NCBI GenBank assembly: GCA_029553475.1
Contig: JAKPKV010000049.1
Location: forward strand, 1 to 62,176
Reading direction: 5' to 3'
DNA length: 62,176 nt
From: Armatimonadota bacterium
Lineage (GTDB): Bacteria; Armatimonadota; Hebobacteria; CAIYQO01
The notes under the pieces were generated by a model, which saw only the letters and a program-made list of their open reading frames with translations, was not told the origin of the DNA and ran no database searches. The translations under genes were made by a program, and so were the position numbers. This document shows, piece after piece, positions 7,573-14,745 of this stretch. The stretch's first letter is position 1; every line of letters begins with the position of its first letter.

Positions 7573-8088
7573 ATGCAGAAAGGCAGCGAGTTGATCGGGG
7601 TGTTCCCCATAGATCACAACATCCGCGTGCTGTTGCCGAACGGCGCGGAGGACACGGACGCCGGCGCCCTGGTGAAGGCGCGGCTGCAGGAGTGGTTTCG
7701 CGGCGTGGTGACCTACCACGCGACGGCCACCTGGCAGGAGGACGGGCAGGAGAGCGAGGAAACGCTTACCGTTATGGAGACGCACGCCACCGACGCGCAG
7801 CTCACGGAACACCGTGAGGATATGCAAACGTTGGTGGCCACCACGGAGGAGCAGCTAGGGTTCGCGCTGCTGGACGTGAACAACCGTCTCTATGGCGCCC
7901 CCTCCAGCCGGCCGCTGACGACGGAGGAAGCTGCGGCATACCTGGGCGTCACCGTGGCGACGGTTAAGTACCACGTTTACAGCAGCGGAAAGCTGCGGCC
8001 GGTGAAGGCAGGGCATGATCTCGCCTTCACCCACGAGGAACTAGATCGCTACAAAGCCAGTCGTCGTGCACGAGGAGGGCGCAAATAA
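7573..8088 (+). CDS. Paralogous domain fused to an excisionase-type HTH
   Basis: 171 residues behind GAGGAGAGG. Residues 1-110 repeat the plan of the 7111 product (IRVLLPNG, WFRGVVTYHATATW, TVMETHAT, LLDVNNRLYG). Residues 113-165 are a winged-helix/HTH_17 domain: LTTEEAAAYLGVTVATVKYH, then KLRPVKAGHDLAFTHEELDRYKAS. The HTH suggests it binds DNA, plausibly the palindromic operators at 6987 and 7042; the paralogue without the HTH could be a partner or antagonist. A degenerate operator-like sequence lies at about 7514-7527, upstream of this gene. Its target is inferred, not shown. Confidence 0.82.
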   Translation: MQKGSELIGVFPIDHNIRVLLPNGAEDTDAGALVKARLQEWFRGVVTYHATATWQEDGQESEETLTVMETHATDAQLTEHREDMQTLVATTEEQLGFALLDVNNRLYGAPSSRPLTTEEAAAYLGVTVATVKYHVYSSGKLRPVKAGHDLAFTHEELDRYKASRRARGGRK

Positions 8089-8102
8089 TAGCGACCAAAC
8101 GC

Positions 8103-8135
8103 ATTCAGCCCCCGGCGCATCACCGGGGGCTGAAT
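8103..8135. terminator. Bidirectional terminator at convergent gene ends
   Basis: ATTCAGCCCCC and GGGGGCTGAAT are exact inverted repeats around a loop, followed by AT-rich sequence (ATATTTTACAATT). It lies between the plus-strand HTH gene and the end of the long minus-strand late operon, where a bidirectional terminator is expected. Confidence 0.85.
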
Positions 8136-8163
8136 CGCGATATTTTACAATTCTGAAATTGTG

Positions 8164-8529
8164 CTATTTCGCCAGCACCTCCGGCAGCCGCTCCTGGAAC
8201 CACATCAGCCCGAACGCCCCCCAGGCAATCGCCGCCAGGTCGTCATCCTCCTGCGACCAGTCTACCGCCTCTCCACGCTGCAGCTTCTCCAACAGGTCGC
8301 GGAAATGGTCCACGTGCGCCAGCAGGTGATTGACCATCGCTGACGCCGGAATGCCGTTTTTCCAGTTGTGATCGCCATGGATATCTGCGCCCACCGCGTA
8401 CCGCCGCGCCAGGCGCCGCAGCGCCGCGGACGGAATCAGATCATAGCGCACGTCCATCTTCGAGCGCGTCGCTCCGCTCTCGAACCGCTGCTGCTCTTCG
8501 CCGGCATTCGTCTGCATGCCAACGTTCAT
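8164..8529 (-). CDS. DUF5664 protein (dATP/dGTP diphosphohydrolase N-terminal-like)
   Basis: 121 residues with the family pattern: RYDLIPSAALRRLARRYAVG, then HGDHNWKNGIPASA, an H-x2-H helix (LLAHVDHF) and EDDDLAAIAWGAFGLMWFQE. The family is common in phages and is annotated by similarity to dATP/dGTP pyrophosphohydrolases; E/D and H residues are retained in the expected helices. It is the last gene of the late operon. GTG 8532 is an alternative start. A role in nucleotide-pool control is inferred from the family. Confidence 0.8.
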   Translation of the reverse strand: MNVGMQTNAGEEQQRFESGATRSKMDVRYDLIPSAALRRLARRYAVGADIHGDHNWKNGIPASAMVNHLLAHVDHFRDLLEKLQRGEAVDWSQEDDDLAAIAWGAFGLMWFQERLPEVLAK

Positions 8530-8607
8530 CACTCAACCCCGCTCACCCGTCCACCCGCTCCGTCACCGCGTCAACAGTACCAGCACCGCCTCGAGATCCC
8601 GAGCGCG

Positions 8608-8847
8608 CTATCCCTGCTCATCACTGTCACGATCGCCCAGATCAACAGTGCCACGCACAGCGTCGTTATCGTGGCCTAACCTCTCCAGCAGTGCCCGGCG
8701 CAGCGCCTCAGCTCGCTCTGCCTCCGGCAAAATACTCGGCCCGCCCGTCCAATGCACTTCGTCTGGCACTGCCGGCGCCGTCACCTGCCCGGGCGGGAGA
8801 TAGAACGTCTCCACCCGGGCGGCATCCGGCTGCGGCAGCGCCCGCAT
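8608..8847 (-). CDS. Hypothetical protein after the holin gene
   Basis: 79 residues; ATG 8847 overlaps the stop of the holin gene as TAATG. Pro-rich first half (PDAARVETFYLPPGQV) and a charged helical end. No recognised domain. The coupling to the holin suggests a role in lysis timing, but nothing in the sequence shows it. Confidence 0.6.
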   Translation of the reverse strand: MRALPQPDAARVETFYLPPGQVTAPAVPDEVHWTGGPSILPEAERAEALRRALLERLGHDNDAVRGTVDLGDRDSDEQG

Positions 8848-9188
8848 TACTTTCCCCACCAACCCTCGATCCTCTTCACCTCCCACACCTTCGCCTCGAT
8901 CAGGCAGCGCAAGCTATCCGGCACGCGAATGCCGCGTGCCTGCACGAAGTCGAATGCCTTGCCGAGTATCTGCTGATTGGTCGGCTTTTTCCCGTTCTTC
9001 TCCTGCACCATCGCCCATTGCTGTGCGAACATCACCGCCTGCTTTGCCAGCCAGGCCAGATACACGTTCTGCAGCGGCAGCTTCGCCACCAGGAAAACCA
9101 GGATGCCGACCGCAGCCTCCGGATGCGCCTGCGCCCATAGCCATAGTAGCCCCAATACGCCCCATACCCACTGCCAGAATTCCATCAC
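8847..9188 (-). CDS. LLH-family phage holin
   Basis: 113 residues. The N-terminal half holds a Trp-rich hydrophobic segment (WVWGVLGLLWLWAQ) and a second (AAVGILVFLVAKLPL). The C-terminal half is a soluble helical domain, KKPTNQQILGKAFDFVQARG and SLRCLIEAKVWEV, the pattern of the Lactobacillus phage LL-H holin family. It follows the endolysin gene in the late operon, the normal lysis pairing. It should permeabilise the inner membrane to release endolysin. Confidence 0.8.
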   Translation of the reverse strand: MMEFWQWVWGVLGLLWLWAQAHPEAAVGILVFLVAKLPLQNVYLAWLAKQAVMFAQQWAMVQEKNGKKPTNQQILGKAFDFVQARGIRVPDSLRCLIEAKVWEVKRIEGWWGK

Positions 9189-9269
9189 TCACCCCTTCCT
9201 CGCGCCATTTCGCGCGAAATAAAAGCAGGCCGCCAGGCCTGCCAGTAACTCTGTGCCAATCTGCGGTTC

Positions 9270-9872
9270 CTACAGCTTCGCCTCATCCAGCTCGAAATGC
9301 ATCGGATCGGGCCGGCTCCAGCTCCCACCCCACCGGAATCCGTGTGCCTCCCAGCATGCCACGTACCACAACGGCAGCTTGTTGCGCAGCGGTCGCCCCA
9401 TCGGGTTATTGGACGGGTCAACATCTACTGCCGCTCCCCACGCGTGCGCGGACAGTTCGCTGCCGCCGCGCACCGCACGGTGCACATAGCTGCCGCCCCA
9501 CACGCGGCCGCCCACCTGGTCGAGCATCGCCAGCGTCTCCGCGCGCGTGTAATCCGTCATCAGCCCGTCGTAGTAGCTGCTCGGAAAATTGAAGCCGTGC
9601 TGCTGCTTCAGCCGCAGTCGCTCCGCCTGCCAGCGTCGGCCGGCTCGCACCTGCGCTTCCGCCTTCGCCCACACCGCTTTCAGCGCCGCCACCAGTGCCG
9701 CCGCGCCCTTCCGGTGGAACGCCACCTTCGTCACCAGCTTGCCCGTATAGGCGTTCAGCATCGGCCAGGGCAGCTCTACGCTCACCAGATTTGCCGCCGC
9801 CCACGCTTTGTCCGGATAGCCGGCCGGCCCTGGATACCCCAATTTCGGGGTGTATCGCTCCATGTAACTCAC
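9270..9872 (-). CDS. Peptidase M15-type endolysin
   Basis: 200 residues from GTG 9872, chosen because GGAGGT lies 6 nt upstream; ATG 9863 is the alternative. The C-terminal half has the zinc-peptidase motifs of the M15/VanY fold: SAHAWGAAVDVDPSNNPMG (H-x6-D), a Trp-rich WEAHGFRWGGSWSRPD and the final DPMHFELDE metal-binding His. It should cut the L-Ala-D-Glu or D-Ala bond of peptidoglycan. No signal peptide is present, so it depends on the holin downstream. The N-terminal 90 residues may bind the cell wall. Confidence 0.87.
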   Translation of the reverse strand: MSYMERYTPKLGYPGPAGYPDKAWAAANLVSVELPWPMLNAYTGKLVTKVAFHRKGAAALVAALKAVWAKAEAQVRAGRRWQAERLRLKQQHGFNFPSSYYDGLMTDYTRAETLAMLDQVGGRVWGGSYVHRAVRGGSELSAHAWGAAVDVDPSNNPMGRPLRNKLPLWYVACWEAHGFRWGGSWSRPDPMHFELDEAKL

Positions 9873-9876
9873 GATT

Positions 9877-10161
9877 TCACCTCCATCTGCGCAATCTGCT
9901 CGGCCGCGGCTCCTCCGGTAACGGCTCCGTGTAATGCAGCCGGCACCGGATATTACAACAGTCGAATCCCAGCCGCCCCGTCCGCGCTTGCCGCGTCCAG
10001 CGCAGCTCACCGCCGCACTGCGGGCACGCCACCGTGCCCTTCTCCCCCAGCGGGCCGGTCGCCGGCGCCGCGCCATGCAGCGCCTCCACGTGCGCCCGCA
10101 CCGCCGCGATCTGTGCCTCCGTCGCCCGCTGTACCTGTATACCAACGAGTCCGCGCTGCAT
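9877..10161 (-). CDS. Small zinc-ribbon protein
   Basis: 94 residues. An N-terminal helix (ATEAQIAAVRAHVEALHG) is followed by a zinc ribbon with CPQCGGEL and, after 20 residues, CCNIRCRLHY. It lies between the XhlA-like and endolysin genes. Function unknown; small zinc ribbons are frequent phage accessory proteins. Confidence 0.7.
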   Translation of the reverse strand: MQRGLVGIQVQRATEAQIAAVRAHVEALHGAAPATGPLGEKGTVACPQCGGELRWTRQARTGRLGFDCCNIRCRLHYTEPLPEEPRPSRLRRWR

Positions 10162-10163
10162 GA

Positions 10164-10457
10164 CTATTTACCTCCACGCGTCGCAAGCACGACAATGATC
10201 GTGATGATCGTGCCGACCAGCGACAGAATCGCCGTCGCCAGCATCCCGATCAGCCACATCTGAAAACTGTCAATGCGCCGGCGGATGCCGTCAATCGCCT
10301 CCCAGAGTTCCGGCCCTTCGCGGTCACCGGCCTTCACGTGATCGTCGAAGGCCTGCCGCAGCCTAACCACGACCTCCTTGAGCGCGGCTAACCACCGGCA
10401 CCCGGCCCACGGCACGCACCAGTCCTGCCCCGGCTGTCCCTGTGTCATTTCATCCAT
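10164..10457 (-). CDS. XhlA-like membrane protein
   Basis: 97 residues from ATG 10457 behind GAGGAGG. It has a Trp-containing start, a predicted coiled coil (LKEVVVRLRQAFDDHVKAGD and following helix) and a single C-terminal transmembrane segment LIGMLATAILSLVGTIITII ending in basic residues. This is the layout of haemolysin XhlA-type proteins that sit beside holins. It probably works with the LLH holin; the name is by architecture only. Confidence 0.6.
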   Translation of the reverse strand: MDEMTQGQPGQDWCVPWAGCRWLAALKEVVVRLRQAFDDHVKAGDREGPELWEAIDGIRRRIDSFQMWLIGMLATAILSLVGTIITIIVVLATRGGK

Positions 10458-10511
10458 CCGCGCCTCCTCACCAAATACAAAGGCGGCCGTCAGGCCGCCC
10501 ATAATCTTGCA

Positions 10512-10539
10512 CACCCCTCTCCTGCCAGAAGAGAGGGGT
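10512..10539. repeat. GC palindrome (REP-like)
   Basis: CCCCTCTC and GAGAGGGG around CTGCCAGAA, directly after the stop of the tail-fibre gene, where it can serve as a terminator. Confidence 0.6.
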
Positions 10540-11498
10540 CATGCCGTCCGCATGATCCACGCCAGCGCGTAGTACGGCGGCCGGTTTTCGTGTGCCTCAC
10601 CGCCGCCGGTTGACGACGTGGCGTAGGTGCTGGCCGTCCGGTTGCTGATGTTTTCAACGGTCGTTTCTACCAACACGCCAATGGCTCCGGATTGCTGCGG
10701 CATGGTGTGCGTATGCGCGGGCATTTCAGCGACGGAGAGCGTATGCGTCGCCGCGCCGCCCGTGGCCCCCACCGCGTACCCGTTGCCAGCACCTACGACA
10801 AAGCGGTCGCGCAGGTCGGGGGTGCCGCCCGTGCCGTCGCACAGCGCCCAGTTTTCCGGGATGCTGGCGATGGATCCACTCCAGGCGATGATGCCGCCCA
10901 CCGGCACGTTCCCGGCGGCGCTCGCGGTGCCGTCTATATAGCCCTTCAGCGCCGAGAGGAGCGCCTGTACCGTATTGCCGGTCAACCCGGCAATGGATGT
11001 CGCTCCCACCAGATCGGCGCCGCTGCTTCCGTCCGCGGTATCGGCCAGATGCTCCTCGAGTTGCGCCAGATCGCCGGTGACCGTATCCACGTCGCCCTCG
11101 ATGGCGTCCAGCCGGTTCTCCAGGCTCGCATGGCCGTCACGCGCCGCTTCGACCTCCAACTCGACGCCGCCATGTGCCGCCTCATCCTGGTCGTGATCCT
11201 CCACGGCGTCGTCAATCGCTGCCTCCACGGCGCCGATCCGCGCCGCGAGATTCACCTCAACGCCCCGCGCCACCGCCACCTCGGTTTCCACACCACCGTG
11301 CGCCGTCACATCGTCGTCGTGCGCACGAATAGCGTCGTTGGCAACCTCCTCCGGGTCTACCACCCCCGGCGCCGGCTGCACCGGCGTGGTACCCCCCACC
11401 GCATACGTCGTCGGCTGCGCCGCCGCCGCCGCACCCTTCCCTCGCGCCACCTCCGCCCGCACAATCTCCGGCAGCGTGGCTCTCTTGGGTATCCGCAT
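10539..11498 (-). CDS. Tail fibre with collar-like C-terminal domain
   Basis: 319 residues. Residues 1-180 are rich in heptad-like AHGGVE/VE repeats (VTAHGGVETEV and AAHGGVELEV), suggesting a trimeric coiled shaft. The C-terminal 120 residues match the phage tail-collar/receptor-binding fold: PVGGIIAWSGS, ENWALCDGTGGTPDLRDRFV, AEMPAHTHTMP and ENRPPYYALAWIMR. The first gene after the tail-tip protein in transcription order. It probably forms the host-recognition fibre. Confidence 0.88.
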   Translation of the reverse strand: MRIPKRATLPEIVRAEVARGKGAAAAAQPTTYAVGGTTPVQPAPGVVDPEEVANDAIRAHDDDVTAHGGVETEVAVARGVEVNLAARIGAVEAAIDDAVEDHDQDEAAHGGVELEVEAARDGHASLENRLDAIEGDVDTVTGDLAQLEEHLADTADGSSGADLVGATSIAGLTGNTVQALLSALKGYIDGTASAAGNVPVGGIIAWSGSIASIPENWALCDGTGGTPDLRDRFVVGAGNGYAVGATGGAATHTLSVAEMPAHTHTMPQQSGAIGVLVETTVENISNRTASTYATSSTGGGEAHENRPPYYALAWIMRTA

Positions 11499-11532
11499 GC
11501 CTCACCTCAAATCGTCATCGTAATCGAGCTTT

Positions 11533-11570
11533 CCCCCTCTCCTGTCAGCGGAGGGGGCCAGGGGGAGGGG
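11533..11570. repeat. GC palindrome (REP-like)
   Basis: CCCCTCTCC, CTGTCAG spacer and GGAGGGGG, followed by a CCAGGGGGAGGGG tail. It fills the gap between the fibre and tail-tip genes. A near-identical unit, including the flanking TAATCG, is at 24167-24206. Confidence 0.75.
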
Positions 11571-11574
11571 TGAA

Positions 11575-14250
11575 TTACTCGCCCTCAAAATACGGCGCCC
11601 CGTAATTCACGCAACTGATCGAGCACTCCGGTGCCGGCGAATGCGTCACGCTCGTCACCAGGTAACTCGCCGCGTCGCCTCGAGGAGTGCTGAAGCTCAC
11701 CGTGTCCCATACCCGAACATCCGGACGCACCGCCCCCAGCCGCCGCGGCGCCAGGTCGCGGGTGCAATCCTTTAACCAGGCCAGCGCCAACCAATCCACG
11801 TCGTTCTGCGAACTCGCCCACGGCGCCGCTTCCGCCAACTCCTCCGTCCTGCTGCGCATGCGCGTATAGATTGCCTGCCAGTCGGCGCCGCTCAACTCGC
11901 CGCCGTAGTTATCCGCGCTCCCCAGTTGCGCCACCCCGATCAACTCCGCGCTGGTCCACAGCATCAACCGGTTCAGGTAAATGCCGGCAAGCGCGTGATA
12001 GTAATCCTCGCTATGCGTGCCGCATTCGGCAAAAAACGGCTCCAGGCAGCGCACGCGCAGACGGCTCGTACTCACCGCCGTGCGCGTGGCGAACTCGTTC
12101 TCCGTCGCGCGTAGCGATGCCGGTACCCCCACCGGCGTCCGGATCGGTGTCCACAACGGCAACCAGGTCGCCTGATCGCTATCGTAGTACTCGATCTCGA
12201 TGGTCTGCTCCGTCGCGGTAGCCGGGCGGAACTGCCAGATATTCACGCCCTGAATCGTATATTTGATCGCCGACGCATGACGGTTGCCGCCGTAGTCGCT
12301 CATGTCTGTCCACCAGGGGTTGCTCGCGTCCAGCTCAACCGCTGTCAGTTCGTAAGCCGTCTCCGAGCCGGCGGCGTTGTTGAGCACAATCTCGCACAAC
12401 AACGTCCCGCGCCATTGGTCCACCAGCGCTGCGGAGTATTGCCGCCACGGCTCATAATTTGGGTAGCGACTCTGCGGCCGCCAGTACCACGCCCATGGCC
12501 GCAGGCTCTGCCCGGCGAGCCCGGCCGCGATATCTCGACTGAACAGTCGCGGCAAGTCGAATTCATACCCCGTGCCGCCGCCGCCCGGCCGCACATGCGT
12601 CTCCACCACGCTGTATGCCGGCGCCGGCAGGCCGCCGTCAACTGACGCCACGTCGCTGATGGTGGTCACCAGGTCGCCATCGCCGTCGCGCACTTGCGTT
12701 GCGTCCAGCACCTGCCGCCGCAGGCCGCGCGCGACCACCCGCGTCACCACCCCCAGATCGCTGCGGTCGTACTGCAGGCCGGGGTTCAGCGTGACGGCCG
12801 CCAGCGGGATCGTACTGGCGTGCCCCAGTGGGGCCTGCTCCACGCTGCGAATGCGTACCTGCCCGGCGTTGTCGTCCAGCACCAGGTAATTCGGCGGCAG
12901 GTATCCCTCCGTACGCAGCCGCGTGATCGCCTCCAGCGCCGTGATGCTCTCCCCGCGCTGGTACACCAGCGGGGGCAGCACGATATCCTGCGTGACGCCC
13001 GCCACTTCCGGCGTCTCCGGAGCGTGCAGGTAGAAGGGTGCGCTATCGTCGAGCTGCTGGAAACCGCAGTCTAGCAACATCCGCTGCAGCACGTCCGCCG
13101 CCCGGTTGGCGTCGCCGTAGCTGACCGCGGTATCCACCGGCGCTGTGATGCTGCTATTGGTCAGCGTCAACGCGTCGGTCGTCGTATCGGTGGCCATCGT
13201 CGCGTACCGCCGTCCCGTGCCGTCGCGCAGCACCAGCGTCAGTCCGGTGGACCGCACCGCCGCTGAGAGTTGCACGCTCCCCGCGCTGCTGGCAATCACC
13301 GTCAAACCGTCTGCCACGTCGGAAGCCACCGGGGTGTCGTCACGGTCATCCATCGCCGGATGCGCGAAGCGCCACAGCAGCCCGACGATCACCGGATCGG
13401 TCCCCTCTGAGATCCCCAGCCCTTGGCCGTAATCCGTCGCGCCGTTCTTCGCGCTGCTGGTATGCGCCCACGTGGTGCCCACGCGCACCACGCCCTCTCC
13501 GAAGACCGCTTGCACCGCCTCGCCGCCCGTCGCCAGCGGCACCGGCTCCGTCTCCAGCGTGCCGTCCGCCCGGCGGGCATTCGTGCACCAGAACTGCGGC
13601 GCCGGCCGGTCGCTCCAGTTCGGGTGAACGGCGCCGTTGGCGTCTACCACGCCGTATTCATACGCGTCCGCCGCCGTCGCCACCAGCGTCATCGTTGCCC
13701 GGTTAGTGAACGCGCCCACCTGCACCAGATCCGCCTGGTAGACCGCGCGCCCGCTACGCGCGCCCAATATCTCCAAATTCGCCAGCTTCAGCACGCTCTT
13801 CGCGTTGACCACGTAGTGGTGTGCGTTCCCGTCCCAGCTCTCCTGGTAGCCATCGCTCAGGCACCAGCACAGGTTCGTCCAGCCCGTATCCAGCTCGCTG
13901 CCGCGATGTCGCGTCTGCACCACCACCACCCGCATCTCCGCAAATGCCGGCGCCAGCGCCGCGCCCCACGCCGCCGGCACCGCCAGCGACAGTTGGTCGC
14001 ACGGCATATTGCCCTCCTGGTTGAAACGAAAATCCTGCACCAGCCGCGTGCAGTCCGTCCAGATATCCGCGTCGAAGGTCGCCGCGTCATACGCCGGCGG
14101 CGTCGCCGGAATCGCCGGCACGCTCACCCTCTCCCCCTCCACGAAGGGCGGTTCACCAGCGGGCCACGCGAGCGAGCACGTCAGCACCCGCCACGCGCGT
14201 CCCTCCACCCCAGACGCGATGATATCCTCAACCGTCAAATTCCTCGGCAT
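11575..14250 (-). CDS. Tail-tip / tail-associated protein
   Basis: 891 residues, starting behind GAGGGG at good spacing. It is acidic and rich in short beta-strand segments, with a DLPRLFSRDIAAG-type region and a C-terminal domain ending LVTSVTHSPAPECSISCVNY, which resembles the end of phage baseplate/tail-hub proteins that evaluate a tangent function. It lies between the small protein at 14295 and the fibre, the position of the tail hub (Tal-like) in siphoviruses. I do not recognise a catalytic domain. Some residues at 480-560 (ITALEAITRLRTEGYLPPNY) fit a gp27-like hub fold. The call rests mainly on position and size. Confidence 0.7.
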   Translation of the reverse strand: MPRNLTVEDIIASGVEGRAWRVLTCSLAWPAGEPPFVEGERVSVPAIPATPPAYDAATFDADIWTDCTRLVQDFRFNQEGNMPCDQLSLAVPAAWGAALAPAFAEMRVVVVQTRHRGSELDTGWTNLCWCLSDGYQESWDGNAHHYVVNAKSVLKLANLEILGARSGRAVYQADLVQVGAFTNRATMTLVATAADAYEYGVVDANGAVHPNWSDRPAPQFWCTNARRADGTLETEPVPLATGGEAVQAVFGEGVVRVGTTWAHTSSAKNGATDYGQGLGISEGTDPVIVGLLWRFAHPAMDDRDDTPVASDVADGLTVIASSAGSVQLSAAVRSTGLTLVLRDGTGRRYATMATDTTTDALTLTNSSITAPVDTAVSYGDANRAADVLQRMLLDCGFQQLDDSAPFYLHAPETPEVAGVTQDIVLPPLVYQRGESITALEAITRLRTEGYLPPNYLVLDDNAGQVRIRSVEQAPLGHASTIPLAAVTLNPGLQYDRSDLGVVTRVVARGLRRQVLDATQVRDGDGDLVTTISDVASVDGGLPAPAYSVVETHVRPGGGGTGYEFDLPRLFSRDIAAGLAGQSLRPWAWYWRPQSRYPNYEPWRQYSAALVDQWRGTLLCEIVLNNAAGSETAYELTAVELDASNPWWTDMSDYGGNRHASAIKYTIQGVNIWQFRPATATEQTIEIEYYDSDQATWLPLWTPIRTPVGVPASLRATENEFATRTAVSTSRLRVRCLEPFFAECGTHSEDYYHALAGIYLNRLMLWTSAELIGVAQLGSADNYGGELSGADWQAIYTRMRSRTEELAEAAPWASSQNDVDWLALAWLKDCTRDLAPRRLGAVRPDVRVWDTVSFSTPRGDAASYLVTSVTHSPAPECSISCVNYGAPYFEGE

Positions 14251-14294
14251 GCCATCCCCTCAATCTGCGTTCATCGGCGAAATCTGCGGTTTCC

Positions 14295-14666
14295 CTATAC
14301 CCCCACCCCCCGCAGCTTCAGGGTCAACCGCGTGCACTGCGCTGGCGCCGGTTCCTCGCTCCACCCGTCCGGCAGGAAGCGCCCCGTGAACGTCAAGAAA
14401 CTTCCCCGCCACGGATACGCCACCATCACTGCCCGGTTCGCCCGGAACGCCGCTTCTGCCAGCGGCAGAAACGCGGCATCCGCCATCTCCCAGGTGAGGA
14501 TCAGCGTCTCGTCAATCACCGGGTTGCCGTCGTCATCCGTCTGCACGCACTGCATCACCCCGCCATTCAGCAGCGGCACCATCTGCCCCCGCATCTGCCC
14601 CGGCCGCTGTACCAACGGCGTGTTGTCGCTCGCGTATTGATGCTCGCCATCATCAAAGGTGAACAT
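14295..14666 (-). CDS. Small tail protein (distal-tail position)
   Basis: 123 residues from ATG 14666 (TTG 14672 is an alternative). It is a beta-rich protein, with ILTWEMADAAFLPL and MVAYPWRGSFLTFTGRF. It lies directly between tape measure and tail-tip genes, the position of distal tail proteins, but it is much shorter than typical Dit. No family recognised. Confidence 0.65.
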   Translation of the reverse strand: MFTFDDGEHQYASDNTPLVQRPGQMRGQMVPLLNGGVMQCVQTDDDGNPVIDETLILTWEMADAAFLPLAEAAFRANRAVMVAYPWRGSFLTFTGRFLPDGWSEEPAPAQCTRLTLKLRGVGV

Positions 14667-14745
14667 GCTCAATCCCTATGGATGCGGCGATGGCCGCTGC
14701 GTCTCGTCTCGAAGGGGCCCGGGAGGGCTGGCGCCAGAATGGCGC

